Shown here piece by piece: positions 54,417 to 64,000 of a DNA stretch of 64,000 nt. How positions within the stretch are numbered: position 1 is the stretch's first letter; every line of letters begins with the position of its first letter. Source of the DNA: Coriobacteriaceae bacterium AM100-PB1-1D-6A (GTDB lineage Bacteria > Actinomycetota > Coriobacteriia > Coriobacteriales > Coriobacteriaceae). Below the pieces are notes generated by a model that made no database searches, was not told the DNA's origin, and saw nothing but the letters and a program-made list of their open reading frames with translations. The translations under genes and the position numbers were made by a program. The stretch is from the NCBI GenBank assembly GCA_027660625.1, contig JAQDNC010000008.1, forward strand, positions 1 to 64,000, given 5' to 3'.

Positions 54417-55562
54417 ATGCCTTGCAACCTAGAACCGTCGAACAAGCGCCGCAAAGCGCAGGCCCGCATCGCCCTCCTATTCGTACTGATTGCGCTTGCG
54501 CTGACCGTACTTCCCACGGCGTCGTTCGCCGGCACAGACACCGCGGGCAACGTACTCGCAACCGAAGCTGACTCAAATCCGTCTGGCGTCGCGGGCGACC
54601 TGTACTGGGCTGGCCAAAGCCTTAACCTGGACGATGCCTCCATCGGCCGCGATATTATCGCGGCAGGCGACAGCCTATCGATTCGCGACTGCACCGTAGG
54701 CGGCGCCATTCGCCTGGCGGCGCGCACCATCGATATCTCCAAAACCGCAATCGATGGCAGCGTGACGGTAGCCGGTCAGCACGTCGTGCTCAACACCGGT
54801 AGCACCGCCAACTGTTTTTACGCGATGGGCGATACTGTTGCCCTGCGAGGCTCCACCAAGTCGGCAGCACTTGCAGGCGATACGGTGACCATCGACGGCA
54901 CCGTCGAGGGCGATGTCGAGGTTTGGGCCGATAAGCTCGTCTTGGGCAAAAACGCCCGCATCACCGGCACCGTGAGCGCGCATGTTTCCGAGGACCCCGA
55001 GCGGGCCGAGGGCGCTCAGGTCGGAGCCCTCAAGATCGACCGTACCGAGAACGAGAACACCTCAACGATTAACGACACCATCGGCGGCATCGTCGCCGCG
55101 GCGCTTTCCACTTGCTTTGTCGCGATCCTCCTCGAGCTCGTCTTTCCGCGCGCGACCGCCAGCGCCGCCGGCATGCTTCGTCAACGACCTACCCCTCTGT
55201 GGGTGAGCGGTCTTTTGGGCACGGTGGCCGCCGTTCCCGCCGTCCTGTTACTCATCATCTCGATTGCAGGTCTGTCACTCGCCGGAGCTCTCATGTGCGC
55301 CGTGATCGGTATCGCTCTGGTCTCGGCGGCGTTTACGGGCACCGCGATCGCACGCATGATCGGACACAGCCAGAACCGCTACGCCATGGCCGCCGTGGGC
55401 GGTATCGCCGCGGGCGCACTCACGGCACTTCCCCTTATGGGCAGCTTTGTCAGCGGCGTAGCCTTCGTCTTTACGCTCGGCTACGTCATCCAGATCATCT
55501 GGCGCAACGCCCGCCTCAAGCCGCAGCAGGCCGCCAATACTCCGGGCCTTCCTTCCGCCTAG
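54417..55562 (+). CDS. Exported polymer-forming (bactofilin-like) protein with membrane domain
   Basis: 381 residues; ATG at 54417, 6 nt after AAGGA. A signal peptide (LALTVLPTASFA, to about residue 38) is followed by a beta-helical, bactofilin/DUF583-like region (about 55-205) with repeated short turns such as GDSLSIRDCTVGGAI and GDTVTIDGTVEGDVEVWAD. The C-terminal third holds about four to five TM helices. Bactofilins are normally cytoplasmic scaffold proteins, so the exported form with a membrane domain is of note. Exact function unknown. Confidence 0.75.
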   Translation: MPCNLEPSNKRRKAQARIALLFVLIALALTVLPTASFAGTDTAGNVLATEADSNPSGVAGDLYWAGQSLNLDDASIGRDIIAAGDSLSIRDCTVGGAIRLAARTIDISKTAIDGSVTVAGQHVVLNTGSTANCFYAMGDTVALRGSTKSAALAGDTVTIDGTVEGDVEVWADKLVLGKNARITGTVSAHVSEDPERAEGAQVGALKIDRTENENTSTINDTIGGIVAAALSTCFVAILLELVFPRATASAAGMLRQRPTPLWVSGLLGTVAAVPAVLLLIISIAGLSLAGALMCAVIGIALVSAAFTGTAIARMIGHSQNRYAMAAVGGIAAGALTALPLMGSFVSGVAFVFTLGYVIQIIWRNARLKPQQAANTPGLPSA

Positions 55563-55568
55563 CCGTCA

Positions 55569-55603
55569 ACCACCACAAAGGGGACAGACACCTTTGCGGT
55601 GGT
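55569..55603. repeat. Dispersed ACCACCACAAAGG-type palindrome
   Basis: ACCACCACAAAGG (55569-55581) and CCTTTGCGGTGGT (55591-55603) around GGGACAGACA, the same core as at 9830 and 11441 but in the other orientation. It lies between converging genes. Confidence 0.72.
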
Positions 55604-55630
55604 GCAGACCAACTCAATCCCTGTGCACCA

Positions 55631-55664
55631 AAAAGGGCACCGACCGCGATGGTCGGCGCCCTTT
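55631..55664 (-). terminator. Terminator of typA
   Basis: AAAGGGC-CCGACC and GGTCGG-GCCCTTT pair around GCGA; the minus strand continues with TTTTTGG. Confidence 0.8.
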
Positions 55665-55691
55665 CTTGTTAGTCGCTATAAAGCTCGGCGC

Positions 55692-57530
55692 TTATTTGTT
55701 GACCTGACCGGCGCGGACTGCGGCCTTCTTGCGGTCGGTAGCATTGAGCAGACGCTTGCGCAGGCGGATGTTCTTGGGAGTGATCTCCACCAGCTCGTCG
55801 TCGGCGATGTACTCCAGCGCCTCCTCCAGCGAGAAGGTGCGGGGCGGCACCAGCTGGACGGAGATATCGGAGGTCGAGGAACGCTGGTTGCCCAGGTTCT
55901 TGGTACGGGCGATGTTGACGACCATGTCGCCGGCCTTGCTGCGCTCGCCCACGATCATGCCCTCGTAGCATTCGGTACCCGGCTCAACAAACAGCTGGCC
56001 GCGCTCCTGCAGCGTGCCCAGAGCGTAGGCAACGGCTTTCTCGGTGGTCATGGAGATCATGGCGCCGTTCTGGCGGTTGCCGATCTCGCCGGCATAGGGG
56101 CCGTACTCCAGGAAGGTGTGGTAGAACACGCCCTCGCCGTGAGTGACGTTCATGATGCGGTTCTTAAGACCCATGATGCCGCGGGTCGGGATCTTAAACT
56201 CGAGGTGCGTCACGATACCCGAGGTATCCATGCTCGTCATGATGCCGCCGGAGGTGCCGAAGACCTCAACGACCTTGCCCGAATACTCGTCCGGGCACTC
56301 GACGACGGCCTGCTCGACGGGCTCCATCTTATTGCCGTTCTCGTCCTTCTTAAACAGAACGCGGGGACGGCCGACCTGGAACTCAAAGCCCTCGCGACGC
56401 ATGGACTCCATCAGGACGGACAGGTGCAGAATGCCGCGGCCCGAGACCTCGACGCCGCTCTTGTCCTCGAGCTCCTCGATCTTCATGGTCACGTTGTTCT
56501 CGGCCTCGTTGAACAGGCGCTCCTTGAGCTGACGGGCACCCACGATGTCGCCGTCGCGGCCGACGAGCGGGGAGGTCGAAGCCTCAAAGACGATGGACAG
56601 GGTCGGCGGGTCGATCTCGATGGGTTCGAGCTCAACGGGGTTCTCGGGATCGGTGTAGACATCGCCGATATCGGTGCGGTCGATGCCCACGACGGCGGCG
56701 ATATCACCGGCGCCGACTTCCTGGCACTCGGTGCGACCCAGGTAGTCGAAAGTAAAGAGCTGCTTGACGGTAGCGGTAGCGCTGGAACCGTCGTTCTTGA
56801 CGACCAGGATCTGATCGCCCTGGTGAATGGTGCCGGAGTACACGCGACCGATACCGATGCGGCCAACGAAGTTGGAGTGGTCGATGGTCACACACTGCAT
56901 GGCCAGCGGGGCGTTCTCGTCAACCTCGGGCGCGGGCATGTCGTCGATGATCATATCGAGCAGCGGATACATGTCCATGTTGCCGTCGTTGGGGTCAAGG
57001 CGGGCAAAGCCATTCATGGCGCTGGCGTAGACCACGTGCTCCATGGCAAACTCAAGCTGGTCGTCGGTGGCGCCCAGGTCGGCCATCAGGTCCAGGCAGT
57101 CGTTGTAGGCCTTCTCGGGGTTGGCGCCCGGACGGTCGATCTTGTTGATGACGATCATGATCTTGAGGCCGGTGTCGATGGCGTGACGCAGCACGAAGCG
57201 GGTCTGGGGCATGGGGCCCTCAAAGGCATCGACCAGCAGCAGGGCGCCGTCGGCCATACGCAGCACGCGCTCGACCTCGCCGCCAAAGTCAGCGTGGCCC
57301 GGGGTGTCGATGACGTTGATCTTAACGTCCTTGTACTCGATAGAGATGTTCTTGGCGAGAATCGTAATGCCGCGCTCGCGCTCCTGGTCGTTAGAATCCA
57401 GGACGCGGTCCTCGACCTGCTGGTTGGCACGGAAGGCGTCCGTGGCACGCAGGAGCTTGTCGACCATCGTCGTCTTGCCGTGGTCGACGTGAGCGATGAT
57501 GGCGATGTTCCTCAGATTGTCTACGCGCAT
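55692..57530 (-). CDS. typA: Translational GTPase TypA/BipA
   Basis: 612 residues; ATG at 57530 behind TAGGGGAA. It is an EF-G-like GTPase with G1 AHVDHGKTT, the switch region [20 protein letters not shown] and NKIDRPGA. It binds the ribosome and is needed under stress or low temperature in other bacteria. The length matches the family and the C-terminal domain ends [12 protein letters not shown]. Confidence 0.95.
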   Translation of the reverse strand: MRVDNLRNIAIIAHVDHGKTTMVDKLLRATDAFRANQQVEDRVLDSNDQERERGITILAKNISIEYKDVKINVIDTPGHADFGGEVERVLRMADGALLLVDAFEGPMPQTRFVLRHAIDTGLKIMIVINKIDRPGANPEKAYNDCLDLMADLGATDDQLEFAMEHVVYASAMNGFARLDPNDGNMDMYPLLDMIIDDMPAPEVDENAPLAMQCVTIDHSNFVGRIGIGRVYSGTIHQGDQILVVKNDGSSATATVKQLFTFDYLGRTECQEVGAGDIAAVVGIDRTDIGDVYTDPENPVELEPIEIDPPTLSIVFEASTSPLVGRDGDIVGARQLKERLFNEAENNVTMKIEELEDKSGVEVSGRGILHLSVLMESMRREGFEFQVGRPRVLFKKDENGNKMEPVEQAVVECPDEYSGKVVEVFGTSGGIMTSMDTSGIVTHLEFKIPTRGIMGLKNRIMNVTHGEGVFYHTFLEYGPYAGEIGNRQNGAMISMTTEKAVAYALGTLQERGQLFVEPGTECYEGMIVGERSKAGDMVVNIARTKNLGNQRSSTSDISVQLVPPRTFSLEEALEYIADDELVEITPKNIRLRKRLLNATDRKKAAVRAGQVNK

Positions 57531-57647
57531 GTAGTTCCCCTATCTTCTATCTATATACAACCGGCACGCGTATGCGACCCGCCCAGTAACACAACGCTCG
57601 GCGGGAATTTTGAGCCTTTTACCGAAAACTCGTTTATTTTAGCGATT

Positions 57648-58097
57648 TTAGATAAGAGGGGTTTCCTCGCCTGCAGGTTCAGGGTCGCTCCACATAAAAC
57701 CATCGCCGGCGCCCACACCTTCGTACAGTACATATGCCGAAAAGCCGCTCTCGAGCGTCGTCTCAAAGAAACTCACAAGCAGGGCGTCATGGTAGCCGCC
57801 ATCAATTTCGACACAACCGGTGTAGCCGATGGCGTAACGGGCGATGCGACCCAGGCCCTCGTCCTTAAGGCCCATCTTGTGCTCGGAGATAAAGTTGGTG
57901 GCAGCCTCGAGGCATGCCTCCTCGCCGTCCTCGTCGAGTGCCGCCAGATAGCGGTTGGACGCGGCGTCTTCGATCGCAACGACAACACCGGGGTTCTCAC
58001 CAGCGGCCAGGTCGTCTAAAAATGCCCCGATGAGGTCGCACACCATGGCGTCGAGCTCGGCGGAGACGTTTCCGGCGTCCTGCATATCCTGTGCCAT
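57648..58097 (-). CDS. Conserved small protein of unknown function
   Basis: 149 residues; ATG at 58097 after GGAAGG. An acidic soluble protein without signal or TM segment. The hydrophobic core pattern (VVVAIEDAASNRYLAAL and GYTGCVEIDGGYHDALLVSFFE) suggests a small alpha/beta fold. No family is recognised. It is on the same strand as the two small genes upstream and typA downstream. Confidence 0.7.
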   Translation of the reverse strand: MAQDMQDAGNVSAELDAMVCDLIGAFLDDLAAGENPGVVVAIEDAASNRYLAALDEDGEEACLEAATNFISEHKMGLKDEGLGRIARYAIGYTGCVEIDGGYHDALLVSFFETTLESGFSAYVLYEGVGAGDGFMWSDPEPAGEETPLI

Positions 58098-58127
58098 TTT
58101 TAGACCTTCCCATCGAGTCCGGCGTCG

Positions 58128-58484
58128 TTACATCTCTTGTGCCTCGGCAGCGATCTCGGCGGCGGCGTCGCGGGCGCGCATCATATCGGCGGCGCGCTTA
58201 TCGAGTACCTTGATCTGGTTGGTCAGCATCACGGCATCGACCACGCCCCAGATGACCAAGCCCGTCGAAATCGAAAACCCAAGCGCACCAACTGTACCAC
58301 GAAGGCGCGAGGAGATTGCCGCGACAAGTGCGGAGACGGCAACCATCTTGATAAAGGAGGCACGGCGCTCGCGAAGCGTACGGGCCTGCGTCACATAGGC
58401 GATGCGTGCGGCCTCGGATGCCTCCGAGCGCATCTGGGCCTCGCGGGCAATGGCGGCGGCTTCGGCTGAAACGCCGCGACCCAT
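58128..58484 (-). CDS. Small membrane protein of unknown function
   Basis: 118 residues from the ATG at 58484, which follows CGGAGTG. An alternative ATG at 58517 directly abuts the stop of the upstream gene (TAAATG) but has no ribosome binding site. An Ala-rich helical N-terminus is followed by two hydrophobic segments (about 47-80) and an Ala/Asp-rich coiled C-terminus. No family is recognised. Probably co-transcribed with the nuclease gene. Confidence 0.68.
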   Translation of the reverse strand: MGRGVSAEAAAIAREAQMRSEASEAARIAYVTQARTLRERRASFIKMVAVSALVAAISSRLRGTVGALGFSISTGLVIWGVVDAVMLTNQIKVLDKRAADMMRARDAAAEIAAEAQEM

Positions 58485-58517
58485 CAGTGCACACTCCGTC
58501 TCATGGCTACTCGTCAT

Positions 58518-59018
58518 TTAAAAATCATCGGGCGAGAGCGTATGGACGAACTCGTCGAACTTCTCAAATTCCTGCTCGTCATCGACTTCCTCGGCAACCG
58601 GAGAGACGGTCCCCAGGCGGTTCATGATGTCGTCCTCAACAAACATGGGAGCATTGCTGCGCACGGCGAGGGCGATGGCATCGCTCGGACGCGCATCGAT
58701 CCTATGCTCGTTGCTGTCGGCCAAAACAACGACCGTCGCATAGAACACGGGAGGCTCGGCACGGACAATCTCGATGCGCTCGAGTTTTGCATCCAGGGCA
58801 TCAAGCGTGTCGAGCAGCAGGTCATGGGCGATCGGGCGCTCGGCACGACCGCTGTCGATACCGCGGCTAATAGCCGCAGCCTCAAACGAACCAGTTTGGA
58901 TAGAAAGGGAGCGCAGCGGCGCAGGGGAGTCCGATTTGCTGCAGCGCTCGCGAAGTACGATAAGCGATGGCACGGGACCGGCGGCCATGACGATGGTCTC
59001 TATGTCGACACGAACCAT
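58518..59018 (-). CDS. Bifunctional nuclease family protein (DUF151)
   Basis: 166 residues. The ATG at 59018 (MVRVDIETIV) follows GGAGGTG; the upstream frame to 59066 is not supported. The BFN/DUF151 domain spans about residues 5-135 (RPIAHDLLLDTLDAL and RIDARPSDAIALAVR are typical). Homologues have been assigned DNase/RNase activity. The C-terminus is acidic. Confidence 0.85.
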   Translation of the reverse strand: MVRVDIETIVMAAGPVPSLIVLRERCSKSDSPAPLRSLSIQTGSFEAAAISRGIDSGRAERPIAHDLLLDTLDALDAKLERIEIVRAEPPVFYATVVVLADSNEHRIDARPSDAIALAVRSNAPMFVEDDIMNRLGTVSPVAEEVDDEQEFEKFDEFVHTLSPDDF

Positions 59019-59133
59019 GGAACACCTCCGGTACGTAGCGGTTAACACGCGGCGCCTTCGCCGCATTGAATAGCTATACTACCCAATCTTTCGCACAGCA
59101 CACAAAACCAAAATGAGTTTTATCACACACAAG

Positions 59134-59163
59134 AAAAAAGCCCCGAGGCCATGCCTCGAGGCT
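59134..59163 (-). terminator. Terminator after the tRNA-Ile/tRNA-Ala genes
   Basis: AGCCCCGAGGC and GCCTCGAGGCT (59139-59163) pair with one mismatch; the minus strand continues TTTTTTCTT. Confidence 0.8.
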
Positions 59164-59177
59164 CTTCACAGTTTTGA

Positions 59178-59254
59178 TGGTGGACCTGACAAGATTCGAA
59201 CTTGTGACCTCCCGGTTATCAGCCGGACGCTCTAACCAACTGAGCTACAGGTCC
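59178..59254 (-). tRNA. tRNA-Ile(GAT), copy 1
   Basis: 77 nt with encoded CCA. Acceptor GGACCTG/CAGGTCC, anticodon loop CTGATAA (anticodon GAT), T-loop GTTCGAATC. Apparently identical in sequence to the copy at 59402-59478. Confidence 0.95.
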
Positions 59255-59258
59255 ATCA

Positions 59259-59334
59259 TGGTGGAGGTTAGGGGGATCGAACCCCTGACCTCAGGCTTGC
59301 AAAGCCCGCGCTCTCCCAGCTGAGCTAAACCCCC
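59259..59334 (-). tRNA. tRNA-Ala(TGC)
   Basis: 76 nt with encoded CCA. Acceptor GGGGGTT/AACCTCC, anticodon loop TTTGCAA (anticodon TGC), T-loop GTTCGATCC. It lies 4 nt from tRNA-Ile copy 1 and is probably in the same transcript. Confidence 0.95.
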
Positions 59335-59345
59335 ACGGAGACAGT

Positions 59346-59390
59346 AATAAACACCCCAGCGGCGACTCGGCTCTCGCTGGGGTGTTTATT
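59346..59390 (-). terminator. Long hairpin between tRNA-Ile copy 2 and tRNA-Ala
   Basis: Perfect 16-bp arms AATAAACACCCCAGCG (59346-59361) and CGCTGGGGTGTTTATT (59375-59390). It separates the second tRNA-Ile gene from the Ala-Ile pair and would terminate or process the transcript. Confidence 0.75.
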
Positions 59391-59401
59391 GCGAAAGAAA
59401 G

Positions 59402-59478
59402 TGGTGGACCTGACAAGATTCGAACTTGTGACCTCCCGGTTATCAGCCGGACGCTCTAACCAACTGAGCTACAGGTCC
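59402..59478 (-). tRNA. tRNA-Ile(GAT), copy 2
   Basis: 77 nt with encoded CCA, same sequence as copy 1. It lies first after gyrA, with a near-consensus promoter directly upstream. In Mycobacterium tuberculosis, too, tRNA-Ile and tRNA-Ala genes follow gyrA. Confidence 0.95.
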
Positions 59479-59492
59479 ATCGCGCAAGGGAT

Positions 59493-59522
59493 ATATTAGA
59501 CGAGTCGTTACGCGCGCGTCAA
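59493..59522 (-). promoter_or_regulatory. Promoter of tRNA-Ile copy 2
   Basis: On the minus strand TTGACG (59517-59522), 18-bp spacer, TAATAT (59493-59498), about 15 nt before the tRNA. Confidence 0.75.
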
Positions 59523-59525
59523 CAA

Positions 59526-59712
59526 CTTTTTTGAAAATCTTTGGAGGGTGTTCGCCCCGGCCGCACGGCGGCATGTGAAGTCGCCTGCTCGGACAGTCCT
59601 GACTCGCGCAGAGAGCACATTAAGTGCTCTCTGGCTCGTGCGGAACTCGCGATCGACTTCGCATGCCGCCGTGTGGCCGGGGCGAACGCGAGTCCCGAGG
59701 TTTTCAAAAAAG
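59526..59712. repeat. Giant palindrome between gyrA and the tRNA genes
   Basis: About 187 nt folding back on itself: outer arms CTTTTTTGAAAA (59526-59537) and TTTTCAAAAAAG (59701-59712); main arms of about 33-34 bp (59550-59583 and 59654-59686) with two mismatches; a central hairpin AGAGAGCAC/GTGCTCTCT (59610-59632). It fills the 300-nt stretch between gyrA and the tRNA genes; no gene is visible. Confidence 0.8.
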
Positions 59713-59738
59713 CGGTCGGCGCGCAGTGCGCCGACCGC
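59707..59738 (-). terminator. Terminator of gyrA
   Basis: GCGGTCGGCG (59712-59721) and CGCCGACCGC (59729-59738); on the minus strand a TTTTTT run follows, which is also part of the outer arm of the giant palindrome. Confidence 0.75.
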
Positions 59739-59778
59739 CGATATATGGGGTCTGATATTTTCTACCAGCTAGGGCCTC

Positions 59779-62526
59779 TTACTCGTCTAGGAGATCCTCT
59801 GGCATGTCGTTGCCGTCGCCTAGGTCGACTGGGGTATTTTCGGCATCGACCGTTGCCTCGGCCTCGGCGCCTTCGCCTTCGGGCTTTTCCTTAGCTGCCG
59901 TCATGCGGGCGACAGCGCACACACGGTCGTTGTCGTCGACGGTCATCATCTTGACGCCCTGGGTGGCTCGGCCGGTCTGGCTAATCTCATCGGTCTTGAC
60001 GCGAATGACCGTCGCGCCTTCCGTCACGATGAACAGCTCGTGCTGCGGACCCACCGTCTTCATGGCCGCGAGGTTTCCCTTGCGCTCGGTCATCTGGATG
60101 GTGTAGACGCCCTGGCCGCCGCGGTTCTGCTCCGGATAGTCCGCGACCGGCGTGCGCTTGCCGTAGCCGCGCTCGGTGATGACAAACAGGTCGCCGTTGC
60201 CGTTGGTAACCTCCATACCCAAAACGCTCACGCCGTCCTTCATGCTAATACCGCGAACGCCGCTGGTGTCGCGTCCCGTGGCGCGAACCTGGTCCTCTGG
60301 GAACATGATCGCCTTGCCCGCAGTGGTGGCCAGGATGATCTTGTCGCCCTCGCGCACACGGCGCACGGCGAGCAGCGCGTCGTCGTCTCTCAGATTGATG
60401 GCGATCAGGCCATCACGGCGGCTGCGGTCGTAAGCGCTCATCACGGTCTTCTTGACCATGCCGCTCTTGGTGGCAAACATCAGGTACTCGTCGGCGGGGA
60501 ACTCGCGGCAGCTGATGACACTCGCGATCTTCTCGCCTTCCTCAAAGGGCAGCAGGTTGACGATCGCGGTGCCGCGCGCCTGGCGCGTACCCACCGGCAG
60601 CTCGTGCACCTTCAGGCGGTAGACCTTGCCCTTGCTCGAGAAGAACAGCACGTACTCGTGCGTGGACGCGATAAACATCTCGTCGATGACGTCGTCCTCT
60701 TTAAGGTTGACGCCCGACACGCCCTTGCCGCCGCGCTTCTGGGCGCGGTAGGCAGCCACCGGGATGCGCTTCACGTAGCCGGTGTGGGTGATGGTCACGA
60801 CCATGTCCTCGTCGGCGATGAGGTCCTCGACATCCAGATCCTTTTCGACATGGCTGATCTCGGTGCGGCGTTTGTCGCCGAACTTTTTCGAAATCTCGCG
60901 CATCTCCTCCTTGATGACGCCCAGGATCTTCTCCTCATGCGCCAGCAGGTCCTCGTAGTAGGCGATGGCGCGGCGCAGACCGTCCAGCTCTTCCTGGATC
61001 TTGTCGCGCTCCAGGCCAGTCAGGCGGCGCAGCTTCATCTCGAGGATGGCCGTGGTCTGCTCGGGCGTAAAGCCAAAGCGCTCGATCAGGCGGCCGCTTG
61101 CCTCGGAGTCGGTCTGCGAGGAACGGATAATGCTGATGACCTCGTCGATATGGTCGAGAGCCATCAAGTAGCCCTCGAGGATATGGGCACGTGCCTGGGC
61201 CTTCTTAAGGTCAAAGCGAGTGCGGCGGGTGACGACGTCGACCTGGTGGTCGATGTAGTGCTGCAGCATCTCGCGCAAGCTCAGGCATTTGGGAACGCCG
61301 TTGACGAGTGCCAGGTTGTTGGCGCCAAAGGTCGTCTGCAGCGAGGTGTACTTATACAGGTTGTTGAGCACGACCTGCGGAATGACGCCCTTCTTGAGCT
61401 CGATGACCAGACGGATGCCCTTTTGGTTGGACTCGTCGCGCATGTCCGAGATGCCCTCGATGCGCTTGTCGTTTACGAGCTGGGCGATCTTCTCCTGCAA
61501 GGTGCCCTTGTTGACCATGTAGGGAATCTCGGTAAAGACCAGGCGGCTGCGACCGGTCTTGGTGGATTCCACGTGGGCCTTGGCACGCACGGTAATGGAG
61601 CCGCGACCGGTCTCGTAGCTCTGCCTAATGCCGGCGCTGCCCATGATGATGGCGCCGGTGGGGAAGTCCGGACCGGGCATGATCTGCATAAGCTCGTCGA
61701 CGGTGGCGTCGGGATTGTCGATCAGGTAGCAGGTGGCCTCGATCGCCTCGGTGAGGTTATGCGGGGCGATATTGGTGGCCATGCCGACGGCGATGCCCTG
61801 ACTACCGTTGACCAGCAGGTTGGGAAAGCGCGCGGGCAGCGCCACGGGCTCGGCGAGCGACTCGTCGTAGTTGGGCTGCCAGTCGACGGTATCCTTTTGC
61901 AGGTCGCGCAGCAGCTCCATGGCAGGCTTTGCCAGGCGGCTCTCGGTATAACGCATGGCCGCCGCGCCGTCGCCATCGATGTTGCCGAAGTTGCCGTGGC
62001 CATCGATGAGCGGCGTGCGCATGGAGAACCACTGCGCCAGACGAACCATGGCCTCGTAAACCGCGAAGTCACCGTGCGGATGGTACTTGCCGATAACTTC
62101 TCCGACCGTCCAGGCCGACTTCTTATGCGGGCGGTTGGGGTAGATGCCGCTCTCGTTCATGGCGTACAGGATGCGGCGGTGCACCGGCTTTAGTCCGTCG
62201 CGCACGTCCGGCAGGGCGCGCGCCGTGATGACCGACATCGAGTACTCGATGAACGACTGCTTCATCTCGCGGCCGAACTCTGAAATCTGGAGCTGACCGC
62301 CGTTGATGTCCTCGCCGGCCGAAGCGCCACGATCGACCGCGCCGAAGCTCTCCTCGAGCTCGGCGTCGTCATCCTCATCATCTTCATCCTCGGCGTCGGG
62401 GTTATAGGAATCCGGATCGCCGTCCTCGCCCTGCTCGGCGCGGGCGAGTAGGCGCTTCAGATCATCGGGCATGCCGGCGTCGCCGGCCTCGTCCATACCC
62501 TCGTTGTTGTTGATATCGTCTGCCAC
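59779..62526 (-). CDS. gyrA: DNA gyrase subunit A
   Basis: 915 residues. The start is GTG at 62526, behind AGAGGAGG. It forms, with GyrB, the ATP-dependent enzyme that introduces negative supercoils. The catalytic Tyr is Tyr193 in AAAMRYTES. The quinolone-resistance region reads [15 protein letters not shown]: residue 154, equivalent to E. coli Ser83, is Phe, and the Asp87 equivalent is Glu, as in many Gram-positives. An acidic N-terminal extension of about 80 residues and an acidic C-terminal tail (after about 880) are additional to the standard protein. It lies 11 nt after gyrB. Confidence 0.96.
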   Translation of the reverse strand: MADDINNNEGMDEAGDAGMPDDLKRLLARAEQGEDGDPDSYNPDAEDEDDEDDDAELEESFGAVDRGASAGEDINGGQLQISEFGREMKQSFIEYSMSVITARALPDVRDGLKPVHRRILYAMNESGIYPNRPHKKSAWTVGEVIGKYHPHGDFAVYEAMVRLAQWFSMRTPLIDGHGNFGNIDGDGAAAMRYTESRLAKPAMELLRDLQKDTVDWQPNYDESLAEPVALPARFPNLLVNGSQGIAVGMATNIAPHNLTEAIEATCYLIDNPDATVDELMQIMPGPDFPTGAIIMGSAGIRQSYETGRGSITVRAKAHVESTKTGRSRLVFTEIPYMVNKGTLQEKIAQLVNDKRIEGISDMRDESNQKGIRLVIELKKGVIPQVVLNNLYKYTSLQTTFGANNLALVNGVPKCLSLREMLQHYIDHQVDVVTRRTRFDLKKAQARAHILEGYLMALDHIDEVISIIRSSQTDSEASGRLIERFGFTPEQTTAILEMKLRRLTGLERDKIQEELDGLRRAIAYYEDLLAHEEKILGVIKEEMREISKKFGDKRRTEISHVEKDLDVEDLIADEDMVVTITHTGYVKRIPVAAYRAQKRGGKGVSGVNLKEDDVIDEMFIASTHEYVLFFSSKGKVYRLKVHELPVGTRQARGTAIVNLLPFEEGEKIASVISCREFPADEYLMFATKSGMVKKTVMSAYDRSRRDGLIAINLRDDDALLAVRRVREGDKIILATTAGKAIMFPEDQVRATGRDTSGVRGISMKDGVSVLGMEVTNGNGDLFVITERGYGKRTPVADYPEQNRGGQGVYTIQMTERKGNLAAMKTVGPQHELFIVTEGATVIRVKTDEISQTGRATQGVKMMTVDDNDRVCAVARMTAAKEKPEGEGAEAEATVDAENTPVDLGDGNDMPEDLLDE

Positions 62527-62537
62527 GTTACCTCCTC

Positions 62538-64000
<1,463 letters not shown>

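Overview
This window comes from a high-GC actinobacterium of the class Coriobacteriia, most probably a gut Collinsella. The basis is the base composition, a membrane-integral LuxR-type regulator of the kind expanded in this class, cell-wall-anchored surface proteins next to glycan-uptake genes, and the order gyrB-gyrA-tRNA-Ile-tRNA-Ala at the right end, which other Actinobacteria also have. The genus call is an inference from recall, not from a search. The gyr genes, dnaB, purA and the rpsF-ssb-rpsR-rplI block suggest that the right end lies near the replication origin.

Layout. 1-11.5 kb: two large sortase-anchored surface proteins in similar cassettes. Each has a TAGGTTC-N8-GAACCTA palindrome upstream, a near-identical sorting-signal end, and an array of hairpins with an 81-bp period downstream. 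A 12-TM LuxR regulator is divergent from the second one. 11.5-18 kb: a cytidylate-kinase-like protein, a polar amino-acid ABC importer, a YqeY protein, a PrsA-type foldase and a PTS EIIA. 18-25.3 kb: purN-purM-purF, a CmpB-type membrane protein, a MoaE-like protein, a class B sortase and purE. 25.5-33.3 kb: a 2137-residue modular GH31 glycosidase with its own wall anchor, then a MarR regulator and a small membrane protein. 33.5-37.3 kb: a mannose-family PTS (IIA-IIB-IIC-IID) divergent from a GntR/UTRA regulator. 37.5-47.7 kb: carA-carB, a membrane protein plus ABC exporter, a Nudix hydrolase and purD. 47.8-52.5 kb: purA, dnaB, rplI, rpsR, ssb and rpsF. 52.9-59 kb: two tRNA-Ser genes, a TRIC/UPF0126 channel, a secreted polymer-forming protein, typA and three small genes including a bifunctional nuclease. 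59.1-64 kb: three tRNA genes, gyrA and the 3' part of gyrB.

How the genes work together. Purine synthesis (purN, M, F, E, D, A) and carbamoyl phosphate synthesis (carAB) are the main metabolic themes. The GH31 enzyme and the PTS fit foraging on host or dietary glycans. The sortase could anchor the wall proteins. Dispersed palindromes are unusually frequent: ACCACCACAAAGG/GGGACAG elements, 55-nt TCTCGATCTGTAACA hairpins, and very long palindromes at the 3' ends of carB and gyrA.

The best candidate for an undescribed system is the pair of surface-protein cassettes with shared operator-like palindromes next to the membrane-bound LuxR regulator. A second point of note is a Phe at the GyrA position equivalent to E. 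coli Ser83, a substitution classically linked to fluoroquinolone resistance.
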